Shown: positions 1 through 6,776, numbered from the stretch's first letter. The stretch is DNA of 8,340 nucleotides from an uncultured bacterium (GCA_903914045.1 CAIWNO010000253.1:1-8340); one strand, 5' to 3'. Notes: generated from the letters alone by a model not told the origin. Made by a program: numbers and translations.

Positions 1-7
1 CAATTTT

Positions 8-116
8 AAAAAACAACGCCGCCTGACTTTCGGAGCGATCACACTGCAACCCCCACAAGGGCTCAGTGCGCAACTCGGAGACCCGCCGAGTGCCCCGCCA
101 ATCAGGCGGCACTGTC
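8..116 (-). ncRNA. Candidate structured RNA with U-tract terminator
   Basis: Read on the minus strand, 116-102 pairs with 26-12 in a 15-bp helix. Its core is the perfect 9-bp GCCGCCTGA/TCAGGCGGC, extended outward by U-G, G-U, A-U, C-G, A-U and G-U pairs. The wobble pairs exist only in minus-strand RNA, which sets the strand. The helix encloses two arms. One is ACTCGG (91-86) with CCGAGT (78-73) around a 7-nt loop. The other is CACTG (68-64) with CAGTG (46-42), containing an inner CCC/GGG stem with a UUGU loop. The helix runs straight into T6 at 13-8, as in an intrinsic terminator. It could be the end of a small RNA, the 3' UTR of the smc operon, or a cis-regulatory leader of a gene beyond the left edge. 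I do not recognise a known RNA family in it. Confidence 0.4.
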
Positions 117-144
117 AACATACTTCCTAGTTGCGCATCTCCAA

Positions 145-175
145 ATGGAATATGCAATATTTGTATAAGTTCCAT
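145..175. repeat. AT-rich inverted repeat ATGGAA/TTCCAT
   Basis: ATGGAA at 145-150 and TTCCAT at 170-175 are perfect reverse complements around a 19-nt AT-rich centre, inside which TAT and ATA can pair further. It lies just upstream, in minus-strand terms, of the branched RNA fold. It could be an extra arm of the same transcript or a DNA-level protein site. Six base pairs in AT-rich DNA may also be chance. Confidence 0.3.
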
Positions 176-230
176 AAAAAAATAACGGGCATTCAGTTTC
201 ATTCCTAGGCGCAAGGGAACGTGCCAAATG

Positions 231-258
231 CAACGATTTCAGCCTGAAATAGCGGTTG
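231..258 (-). repeat. Palindrome and bulged hairpin in the smc 3' region
   Basis: ATTTCAG-C-CTGAAAT at 236-250 is a perfect 15-bp palindrome with a single central base. As minus-strand RNA it gives a 6-bp stem with a GGC loop. The stem extends through bulges to CG/CG and CAA/TTG at 231-235 and 253-258, for 11 pairs in total. There is no U-tract after it, so it is not a simple intrinsic terminator. It could stabilise the smc mRNA 3' end or be a dyad operator. Confidence 0.4.
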
Positions 259-265
259 TGACACA

Positions 266-303
266 GCCTGCACTGGTGTCCACGTTGCGGCTTCGGTGCA
301 GGC
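266..303. repeat. 8-bp perfect inverted repeat after smc
   Basis: GCCTGCAC at 266-273 and GTGCAGGC at 296-303 are perfect reverse complements separated by 22 nt. An alternative smaller stem, CTTCG (291-295) with CGAAG (303-307), overlaps it. It begins about 25 nt past the smc stop codon. No run of T follows on either strand, so it may mark an mRNA 3' structure or a factor-dependent termination zone rather than an intrinsic terminator. Confidence 0.4.
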
Positions 304-328
304 GAAGGCTTACAAGACCATCGCAAAC

Positions 329-3300
329 TTATGTGGCTGGCGTTTCAACCGCCGAAGCGGCAATCCGCCCATCATCGCCCACTTGGTCAACCTTCACGGT
401 CACGCGCCTGCTCACGCCGCGTTCCGCCATGGTAACGCCGTGAAGTTCATGGCACGCCTGCATGGTGCGCTTGTGATGCGTGATGATGATGAAGTGGCTG
501 CGATCAAGGAAGGGCGGCAATGCTTTTGTGAAGCGCTCAACATTGGCCTCGTCCAGCGCGGCGTCGACTTCGTCCAGAATGCAGAACGGACTTGGACGGC
601 TGCGGAAGATGGCCATGAGCAGGGCCACGGCCGTCATGGTTTTTTCGCCGCCGGAAAGTTGACTGATCACGCGCGGCTCTTTGCCGGGCGGCTTGGCGCG
701 AATTTCAACGCCGCTTTCAAGCCAATCAATTTCGCCGTTCTCCATTGGAATTAAATACAAGTCCGCGCTGCCGCCGCCAAAGAGACGGCGGAACATTCCA
801 TCGTTGCCGGCAAAGCGTTCGCGCACGGCCTCGAATGTTTCTTTGAACTTGCGGCGGCTGACATCGTCCAATTTCACAACCAGTTCGTTTAAGCCCGCGC
901 GCGCTTGATCAATGTCGCCCACTTGCTTGGCCAACTCCTCGTTCTTGCCTTCAAGTTGCGCCAGTTCATCAATGGCCTCCATGTTCACATTGCCCAGGCT
1001 CTTAATTTCATCGCGAAGTTGCTCGGCCTCGCGGCTGGCGGCTTCTCGATCAGGCGTCATAAAGCCTTCCGAGGATCGCTCCACCATGTAGTCCGCGTAG
1101 CCCAATGACAAATCAATGCTCAATTCCGTCAGCGTGCTTTCCTCAATGGATTCACGGCGAACCTCTGATTCACGGCGGTCCATTTCAACCGATGAGTGAT
1201 CGCGCTCCACGCGCGAGGCCTCGTCGCGCACAACACGCAGCGCCTCTGAAAGTTGCTCCGCCAATTGAACGGCTTGCTCAAGTTGCGCGGCCACAATTTC
1301 CACCTGCGCCGCGGCGGCGGACTGACGTTCGGCGGCGGCTATTTTCTGAGACTCGGCGTGCGCTTGCTGGCGCGCCAAATCCTCCGAGCGCTCAGCGCGT
1401 CGCTCCGCCTCGGATTGCAAATCAGCGTCCTGCAATTTGGCCTCGTCAAAAGAATTTTCCAGCAAGCGACGCTCGCGTTGACGGCCTTGCAACAGCGCGC
1501 CAGACTCGCCAACTTTGGTGCGCGCGCTGGAAAGTAACTCGTTGGACAATTCAACGGCGTGCCGGGTTCCACTGGCCGCTTCGGTGGCCAGCGCAATTGC
1601 GGCGCGTTCGTCCGCAAGAAGTCGATCAAGACTTGCAACCTTGGACGCGCCATCACTGCGCTCCGTGTCAATTTCACGAAGGCGTCGATCGGCTTCGTGT
1701 CGTTCAAGTTCGGTGCGGTCGCGGTCGTGACGAACGCGCGAACCAAGTTGCTCCAATCGATCCGCTTGATATTGCGCGTCCAATCGACTGCGCATTGCAA
1801 CCTTCATGCTCTCGTCGGCTTCGCGGTGGCGAGCGGCGGCAATCTTTGATTCCTCGGTCAAGCCGGACAAGTCGCCTTCGGCCATTGAAATCTCAATGGA
1901 AATGGCGCCGATTGCGGCTTCCAATTCACCGCGCTCAACGCGACGCGCCAATACGCCGGAGCGCAACGCGCGCGCGCCAGTCATGTGGATTTGTCCACGA
2001 TGATCAACCATGGCGCCGCAGCGGCTCACCAATGTGGCGCCGCGGAATTCGCCAGCGGCTAAACGCAACGCCATGGCCAATGACTCAACAACAAACGCGT
2101 CGCCCAACAATGATTGCACAAGCAACTTCAATTCATTGCTGCAGCGCACGGCATGAACCAATGGTTCAACGCCTTGCATATCAGGGCGCGCGGCGGCGGG
2201 AGAGAACGGCATGTCAATGGCGCCCATGCGAACGCGACCTTCTTGACTGCGAATGGAATCCACCGCGTTCTCAAGATCGGTGTGCGTGCCCACCAGCAAC
2301 ATTTGTAAATCTTCGCCAAGCGCGGACTCAATGAATGGCGCGTGCTCGCTGTCGGTTTCAATCAGGTCGCCAAGCATGCCGGCGAACCACGCGTAATTTT
2401 GGCGTTGGGCCAAAATGCGTTTCACAGCCTCGTCCAAACCCTCGCCCATGGACGCCATTTCATCAAGCAAACGCAAGCGACTTTCCAAACTTGAACGCTC
2501 CTCGCGACGCGAAGAAAGTCGAGCCATCGCTTCGGCTTGTCGATCACCAACGGCTTCAACCGCGCTGGCCTCCGCTTGAAGTTGCGCGTGCAGGCGTTCA
2601 ATTTCCAGTTCCGCCACTTGGCGCGAATTCAATTCAGTGGCGCGCTGCGCCTCAAGCGTGGTCAATTCTTGTTGCAAGCTTTCAACACGCATGGTGAGGC
2701 GCTTGACTTCTTCGTTCAACAACGGAACACGCTCATCCATGGCCGCCAATCTTCCAGCGGCGCGGGCGCGTTCACGCTCCACGCCAGAAGCGGTGTCGCT
2801 GCGTCGGCGAATTTCCTGCTCGGACTCGCTTAGTTTTTCAGAGGCCACGGCGCGTTCGCGCGAGGCGCTTGCCGCGGCTTGCTCGGCTTCTGTCACTTGC
2901 GCTTCCGCGGCCGCGGTCAACGCCAAGGCGTCCTCTAGGCTGGCGGACAACTCGCTTAATTTTATTTTCATGGCCGCAATTCGTTGCGCCTCGGTTTCCG
3001 CGGCCGCCAGATTTTCTGCGCGCGCGCCCTCTAAAAACTCAAGCCGCTGTTGGCACTGGCGCTCAACACCCACGGCCTCAAGTTGTGTTTGCTCAAGCGA
3101 GTGGCGTCGATCCAATTTCTGCGCGCGATCACTGTCCGCGTCAAGACGTTGTTGCTCGGTGGTTTCCAATTGCGCCGTGACGTGTCGTCGGCGCTCCTCA
3201 AGCGAGGTCACTTGATTGGTCAAGCCCACAAGTTGCTCGCGCAATTCGTGGTACTGCTCAAACGACACGGCGCGGCGCAGGCCACGGCGGCGATCTTCAA

Positions 3301-4063
3301 GCAGCTGAAATTTTTTCGCCTTCTCAGCTTGACCGCGCACAATGCGCAAGCGTCGCTCCACGCCAATCAATTGCTCTCGCACCGCAACAAGATGGCGCTC
3401 CGCAAGATCCAACTTGCGCGCGGCCTCATGCTTGCGCGAACGAAAGCGCGCCACGCCGGCGGCCTCCTCTAAAATAGTGCGCCGTTCAACAGGTTGCGCA
3501 CGCAACATGGCGTCCACTTTTCCCTGCTCAATAATGCAATACGCGTCGTTGCCAATGCCCGTGTCAAGGAACAATTCACGAATGTCGCGCAAGCGAACTT
3601 TCTTGGCGTTCACCAAATATTCGCTGCGTCCATCGGCCCACAGGCGACGCTCCACTTGCACCTCGTCGCTGTCCACTGGAAGCACACGATCACGCACCGC
3701 CTCGCGGCGAATCACTTCGCCATCCTCAGGCTCGTCGCCAAATTCCTCCGCTTCAACAAGTTCAGGCGACGCCTCGGAGCGCTGCAAAAATTCCGCCATC
3801 TTTGGATTTTCAAAAACCAAAATCACGCTGGCCATTCCCGCCGGCTTGCGTGAGGCGCTGCCCGCGAAGATCACATCCATCATGGCGCCACCGCGTAAAC
3901 TTTTCGCGCTGCGCTCGCCCAGCACCCATTTCACGGCGTCCACAACATTGCTCTTGCCGCAACCATTTGGTCCGACCACGCCCGTCAGCGGGGAATCAAA
4001 ACGGAATTCGGTTGTGTCGGCGAAACTTTTGAAACCGCTTAATACAAGTCGTGCAAGTCGCAT
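329..4063 (-). CDS. smc: Chromosome segregation ATPase SMC
   Basis: This is the bacterial condensin SMC (1244 aa), the DNA-bound ATPase that compacts and segregates the chromosome, normally with ScpA and ScpB, neither of which is in this window. The N-terminal head has Walker A GPNGCGKSN at residues 31-39 and the Q-loop stretch IIEQGKVD near 177-184. Long Ala/Glu/Arg-rich coiled coils (about 205-535 and 705-1040) flank a hinge at about 555-700. The C-terminal head carries the SLGNVNMEAIDE motif, the ABC signature LSGGEK (1136-1141), Walker B CILDE (1161-1165), a D-loop and THH (H1196-H1197). All catalytic motifs are intact. The start is set by AGGAGG at 4068-4073, four bases before the ATG. 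It is slightly longer than usual, partly because of an acidic insert at about residues 87-125. It is the last gene of the three-gene minus-strand unit, 68 nt after the FlgI-like gene. Confidence 0.97.
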   Translation of the reverse strand: MRLARLVLSGFKSFADTTEFRFDSPLTGVVGPNGCGKSNVVDAVKWVLGERSAKSLRGGAMMDVIFAGSASRKPAGMASVILVFENPKMAEFLQRSEASPELVEAEEFGDEPEDGEVIRREAVRDRVLPVDSDEVQVERRLWADGRSEYLVNAKKVRLRDIRELFLDTGIGNDAYCIIEQGKVDAMLRAQPVERRTILEEAAGVARFRSRKHEAARKLDLAERHLVAVREQLIGVERRLRIVRGQAEKAKKFQLLEDRRRGLRRAVSFEQYHELREQLVGLTNQVTSLEERRRHVTAQLETTEQQRLDADSDRAQKLDRRHSLEQTQLEAVGVERQCQQRLEFLEGARAENLAAAETEAQRIAAMKIKLSELSASLEDALALTAAAEAQVTEAEQAAASASRERAVASEKLSESEQEIRRRSDTASGVERERARAAGRLAAMDERVPLLNEEVKRLTMRVESLQQELTTLEAQRATELNSRQVAELEIERLHAQLQAEASAVEAVGDRQAEAMARLSSRREERSSLESRLRLLDEMASMGEGLDEAVKRILAQRQNYAWFAGMLGDLIETDSEHAPFIESALGEDLQMLLVGTHTDLENAVDSIRSQEGRVRMGAIDMPFSPAAARPDMQGVEPLVHAVRCSNELKLLVQSLLGDAFVVESLAMALRLAAGEFRGATLVSRCGAMVDHRGQIHMTGARALRSGVLARRVERGELEAAIGAISIEISMAEGDLSGLTEESKIAAARHREADESMKVAMRSRLDAQYQADRLEQLGSRVRHDRDRTELERHEADRRLREIDTERSDGASKVASLDRLLADERAAIALATEAASGTRHAVELSNELLSSARTKVGESGALLQGRQRERRLLENSFDEAKLQDADLQSEAERRAERSEDLARQQAHAESQKIAAAERQSAAAAQVEIVAAQLEQAVQLAEQLSEALRVVRDEASRVERDHSSVEMDRRESEVRRESIEESTLTELSIDLSLGYADYMVERSSEGFMTPDREAASREAEQLRDEIKSLGNVNMEAIDELAQLEGKNEELAKQVGDIDQARAGLNELVVKLDDVSRRKFKETFEAVRERFAGNDGMFRRLFGGGSADLYLIPMENGEIDWLESGVEIRAKPPGKEPRVISQLSGGEKTMTAVALLMAIFRSRPSPFCILDEVDAALDEANVERFTKALPPFLDRSHFIIITHHKRTMQACHELHGVTMAERGVSRRVTVKVDQVGDDGRIAASAVETPAT

Positions 4064-4067
4064 GCGA

Positions 4068-4073
4068 CCTCCT
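4068..4073 (-). promoter_or_regulatory. Strong Shine-Dalgarno of smc
   Basis: AGGAGG read on the minus strand lies four bases before the smc ATG at 4061-4063. It fixes the start choice and suggests smc is translated independently of the gene upstream. The FlgI-like gene and the pseudouridine synthase, by contrast, show no clear ribosome-binding site. Confidence 0.75.
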
Positions 4074-4085
4074 GTCAGTTGCGTT

Positions 4086-4102
4086 GCGTCCCTCCTGGAC
4101 GC
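4086..4102 (-). promoter_or_regulatory. Perfect 6-bp hairpin in the smc leader, AGGAG loop
   Basis: GCGTCC (4086-4091) and GGACGC (4097-4102) flank a 5-nt loop that reads AGGAG on the minus strand. The hairpin sits in the 68-nt gap between the FlgI-like stop and the smc start, 12 nt upstream of the smc Shine-Dalgarno. On the plus strand it is followed by only four T residues, so it is at best a weak terminator in that direction, where no gene would need one. Possible roles are an mRNA processing site or a decoy or second ribosome-binding element. Function is inferred only from position. Confidence 0.35.
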
Positions 4103-4131
4103 TTTTGAAATCGCGAGTGAAACAGATCCAC

Positions 4132-5943
4132 TCAGCGAGGCACAGTATCCATGATTTTTGGCTGATTTTCAAGTTCTTTCGTGGGGGATTCCGCGGGTCG
4201 AGTCACCAAGGCGTCGGTGACCGATTCCTCCGAGGGGAACTCCGGCCGCTCAACTGGTGTGGCGCGGGTTTCCTCTTTCATAATGGCCGCGAGCAAGCGA
4301 TCTTGTTCACCTTTGAAGTCGCCGGGAATGTAGCCCGCGTTCCACAATGTGTGCAGCGCGTTGATAGTTTCGCTGTAAGTCAAGGCGATTCCAGCGTCCG
4401 CACCACGTGGACCAACTGGCCTTGCCATAAAGCTTGTCAACGTTGAAAGTTTGGCTGGCACATTGTCAATCGTGGGATTGGTTGTTGGCGTTGAGCGGTA
4501 GAAAATTTGCACGTTCGGATCGTTCATGTCGGCGCGCATGAGCAATCGCCCATTCCAAATATTGGCGGACATGGGGCGCAAAAGTTCGGTGTTGTCGCCA
4601 AAAATAACAATGCGGGGATCGCCTGTTTGGGTGAGGTAGATCAATGGTTTCTTGGCGTCAACCATTTCCAATTTAAATCGCCCGTTCAATGGATACACCC
4701 GCACGGAAGAATCACGGCGACGACGCAAGCATTCATACGCCGTGAATCGCATGTCCACATCACGGTCATCCAAAAATGCGCGAACTCCCAAATCAATGTT
4801 TGGATTTGAATCCATTTTTGAAAGAAGCTTTATGGCCGCTTGACGATTCACCTTGGGACCGGACTTGGCCATTTCCAAAAGCGCTGGAACAGCCAACGGA
4901 TCATTCAATTTTGCGCCAGCTTCAAGCGCGGCCATGCGCGGTTGTTCCTCAGGGCACGTGTAAAGCTCTTGAATAATTGGAATGCATTTCTTTCCAAGCG
5001 CTTGCCAACGCCACGACGCGGCCTCCGAAGCGCCTGGATTGGCCAACACACTCCTTCGAATATTGTTCGCGGTCTGCTCGGTCGCGCCAATATCCACAGG
5101 CGAGTGCCGAATCAGTTGCGCAAAATCTCCAGTTCGTTCCTTGAAACTTGGCGGCACATGCAATTCAATTAGCTCATCGCTTTTGCCAAACGCCGTGTCA
5201 TTTTTTTGACCTTGTTCCCTCGGAAATAATCCATTGATGGAAGCTTGAATGGTGCGAACTCGATTGTGGCTTGGCGTGGCTAGGCGCAATTTCAACGTGC
5301 GATCTTTGTTCACGGTTCCGCCATCCAGAATTCTTCCACTTAAACGATCCACTGCGTCGGCACCAACCGCGACGGCTGTTGAAAATGGATTGATGAAGAT
5401 TGGTCCGCCCGCCTCCGCGATTGGAAATCCTTGCTGCGATCCACTCATCAACACGCCAGGTCGTAAATCCGCCGTCCACAATCTTCCGCCTTCAAGACTG
5501 GTTGTGGACGTTCCCGGCGCGGAGTACACGCGCACATCAAACTTTGTTCCACCAACCGCGCCTGGTGGAATAATTCCCTCCACAATGACCGCGGCCACGT
5601 CATCCGTATCCAACATTCGCGCGGGGGAGCCGCCAAGATTCTGCAATGGATCGGACATTTTTCGACGACCCATTTCACGCAGCAGCAACGCGCGAATTTC
5701 AACGGGCATGGCTCGGCTTCCTGTGCCCTTGAGACCAACCACCAATCCGTATCCGCGCACAACCGTGTCATTGAATCCAAGCAGCACGGCCTCGCCGGCA
5801 ATGGTTCCGCGCATAATTGGATCGACATCCATTTCAACCGGAGGACGCTGCGTGAAGCTGGACTTTGGTTGCGGAGTGGCCTTCTCAATGTTGCTGCAAC
5901 TTGAGGAGACGGCAATTATGAGCAACGGGAGAAGTTTCCGCAT
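4132..5943 (-). CDS. FlgI-domain (flagellar P-ring-like) lipoprotein with HEAT-like repeats
   Basis: 603 aa from the chosen ATG. Residues 1-16 are a signal peptide (MRK, then LLPLLIIAV) ending SSSC, so Cys16 is a probable, slightly atypical, lipidation site. Residues about 44-285 resemble FlgI, the P-ring protein of the flagellar rod: GYGLVVGLKGTGS (65-77), DVAAVIVEGIIPPGA (115-129), a TSLEGGRLWTADL segment (148-160), GGTVNKD (208-214), and a VPPSFKERTGDFAQLI helix near the end. Residues about 335-410 look like HEAT-type helical repeats. Residues about 415-555 contain a beta-rich stretch (PLIYLTQTGDPRIVIFGD) I cannot assign, and the tail is Pro/Glu-rich. True FlgI is about 350-370 aa and is not a lipoprotein, and no flagellar genes are nearby, so a P-ring role is uncertain. 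Alternative starts are an ATG at 5965-5967 and a TTG at 5980-5982 that overlaps the upstream stop. None has a good ribosome-binding site; 5943 gives the cleanest signal peptide. Confidence 0.85.
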   Translation of the reverse strand: MRKLLPLLIIAVSSSCSNIEKATPQPKSSFTQRPPVEMDVDPIMRGTIAGEAVLLGFNDTVVRGYGLVVGLKGTGSRAMPVEIRALLLREMGRRKMSDPLQNLGGSPARMLDTDDVAAVIVEGIIPPGAVGGTKFDVRVYSAPGTSTTSLEGGRLWTADLRPGVLMSGSQQGFPIAEAGGPIFINPFSTAVAVGADAVDRLSGRILDGGTVNKDRTLKLRLATPSHNRVRTIQASINGLFPREQGQKNDTAFGKSDELIELHVPPSFKERTGDFAQLIRHSPVDIGATEQTANNIRRSVLANPGASEAASWRWQALGKKCIPIIQELYTCPEEQPRMAALEAGAKLNDPLAVPALLEMAKSGPKVNRQAAIKLLSKMDSNPNIDLGVRAFLDDRDVDMRFTAYECLRRRRDSSVRVYPLNGRFKLEMVDAKKPLIYLTQTGDPRIVIFGDNTELLRPMSANIWNGRLLMRADMNDPNVQIFYRSTPTTNPTIDNVPAKLSTLTSFMARPVGPRGADAGIALTYSETINALHTLWNAGYIPGDFKGEQDRLLAAIMKEETRATPVERPEFPSEESVTDALVTRPAESPTKELENQPKIMDTVPR

Positions 5944-5978
5944 GTCAATGAAAGAGTAGCGTGACATTGGATTTTTTT

Positions 5979-6776
5979 TCAAACTGAAATTGGCCAGCGT
6001 TGTTGCGCGGCGAATTGCAGCATGTCAATTCCCAATTTGCCGCGAATGCGTTGGCGCGTGCCTGCCACGCAACGAAATTCAATTTCACACGCTTGCAGCA
6101 GCAGTGGTTCTGGCATTCGCCCAGCCGGCGCGCGCGAAGTGTTGGGTGGCAAGTCCGTGCGGTACACGCGCTCGCCAACAATTGGGCAGCCCACCATGGC
6201 CAAATGCGCGCGGATTTGGTGCAGGCGTCCCGTCAGCGGCTCCACCTCAAGCAAACTGTGCGTCTTTGATTTGCACAGCACTTTCCAGCGCGTTTGCGCC
6301 TCTTCACCTCCGCGCGCCACATGCACGCTCACTTTCATGTCGCCGCGAATCACCTCCGCAAGTTCACGCGTGCAGCGGCCCGTATCGGCTGGCGGAGCGT
6401 TGTGAACAATGGCTAAATACTTTTTAGCAATAGTGCGATCCTCAAATTGCGCGCGCACGCTGTCGTAGCCAATGTCCGTCAGACCCATCAACACCACGCC
6501 GCCAACATCCATGTCAAGCCGATGCAGCAAACCCCAATCGCGATCGGCGCCAAGTTTGCATAGCGCTTCGCCATGGGTCGCAAATGCGGCGTTGACCAGC
6601 GTGTCATCCATGTGGCCGCGGCCAGGTTGAGTGGGCAAACCAGGTGGTTTCTCAAGCGCCAACACGTGGCCGTCGTCATACAAGATCGTCACGCGAATTT
6701 TCGCGTTCGCTTTTGGCAAAAGGCGTTCAGGTCTTGCGGGCTCTTGCTTCTTGGATTTGTGATGCTTGCTGGTCAT
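5979..6776 (-). CDS. RluA-family RNA pseudouridine synthase
   Basis: 265 aa enzyme predicted to isomerise uridine to pseudouridine in rRNA or tRNA in the cytoplasm. The catalytic motif HRLD is at residues 85-88, with Asp88 the expected nucleophile. ILYDDGHVLALEKPPGLPT (31-49) is the usual family opening, and TGRLHQIRAHL (182-192) followed by GCPIVGERVY (196-205) is the conserved C-terminal motif. There is no S4 RNA-binding domain, unlike RluC and RluD; instead the N-terminus is a Lys/Arg-rich tail of about 27 residues. After HRLD the usual Thr-Ser-Gly is Val-Gly-Gly (91-93), a mild deviation. The target base cannot be told from sequence. The stop TGA overlaps a TTG that could start the FlgI-like gene, consistent with co-transcription. 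No clear ribosome-binding site precedes the ATG at 6774-6776. Confidence 0.9.
   Translation of the reverse strand: MTSKHHKSKKQEPARPERLLPKANAKIRVTILYDDGHVLALEKPPGLPTQPGRGHMDDTLVNAAFATHGEALCKLGADRDWGLLHRLDMDVGGVVLMGLTDIGYDSVRAQFEDRTIAKKYLAIVHNAPPADTGRCTRELAEVIRGDMKVSVHVARGGEEAQTRWKVLCKSKTHSLLEVEPLTGRLHQIRAHLAMVGCPIVGERVYRTDLPPNTSRAPAGRMPEPLLLQACEIEFRCVAGTRQRIRGKLGIDMLQFAAQQRWPISV

Larger units (their letters stand above)
1..328. other. Non-coding stretch downstream of smc, rich in inverted repeats
   Basis: No convincing gene lies here. On the minus strand, running away from the smc stop, there are in order: an 8-bp inverted repeat (266-303), a bulged hairpin built on a 15-bp palindrome (231-258), a sigma-54-like sequence with imperfect spacing (211-226), an AT-rich segment with a 6-bp inverted repeat (145-175), and a branched fold closed by a long stem and followed by a U-tract (8-116). 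There is also an imperfect direct repeat, TTCCTAG-TT-GCGCA at 124-137 and TTCCTAG-GCGCA at 202-213. A minus-strand reading frame from an ATG at 173-175 stays open to the left edge (58 codons), but it has no ribosome-binding site, uses ATA and CGG codons unlike the neighbouring genes, and coincides with the RNA fold, so I do not call it. Confidence 0.6.

Noticed and set aside
18..110. tRNA, tmRNA, SRP RNA or RNase P RNA as identity of the structured region
   Set aside because: No T-loop GGTTCRA motif, CCA end, SRP tetraloop signature or RNase P conserved core is visible on either strand.
1..175. Minus-strand reading frame from ATG at 173-175, open to the left edge (58 codons, begins MELIQILHIPFGDAQLG)
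   Set aside because: No ribosome-binding site, ATA and CGG codons unlike the neighbours, no recognisable family, and it overlaps the RNA fold completely. A 58-codon open frame is not rare by chance. Sequence to the left would decide.
102..326. Minus-strand frame with a CxxC-like stretch (QCRLCHNRYF) resembling a zinc ribbon of transposases
   Set aside because: Only one CxxC pair, TTG start without a ribosome-binding site, and no transposase motifs after it. Most likely chance in a non-coding region.
1105..2334. Long plus-strand open frame (409 codons) inside smc
   Set aside because: Exactly antisense to the conserved coiled coil and hinge of smc. The product is Arg/Pro/Gln-rich without any domain, as expected from a shadow of a codon-biased gene.
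4086..4106. Plus-strand intrinsic terminator (GCGTCC stem followed by TTTT)
   Set aside because: No plus-strand gene ends upstream of it and the T-run is only four bases, so the hairpin is treated as part of the smc leader on the minus strand.
2637..4154. Several plus-strand Ser/Arg-rich open frames opposite the N-terminal half of smc
   Set aside because: Low-complexity translations of the complementary strand of a conserved gene; no start signals or motifs.
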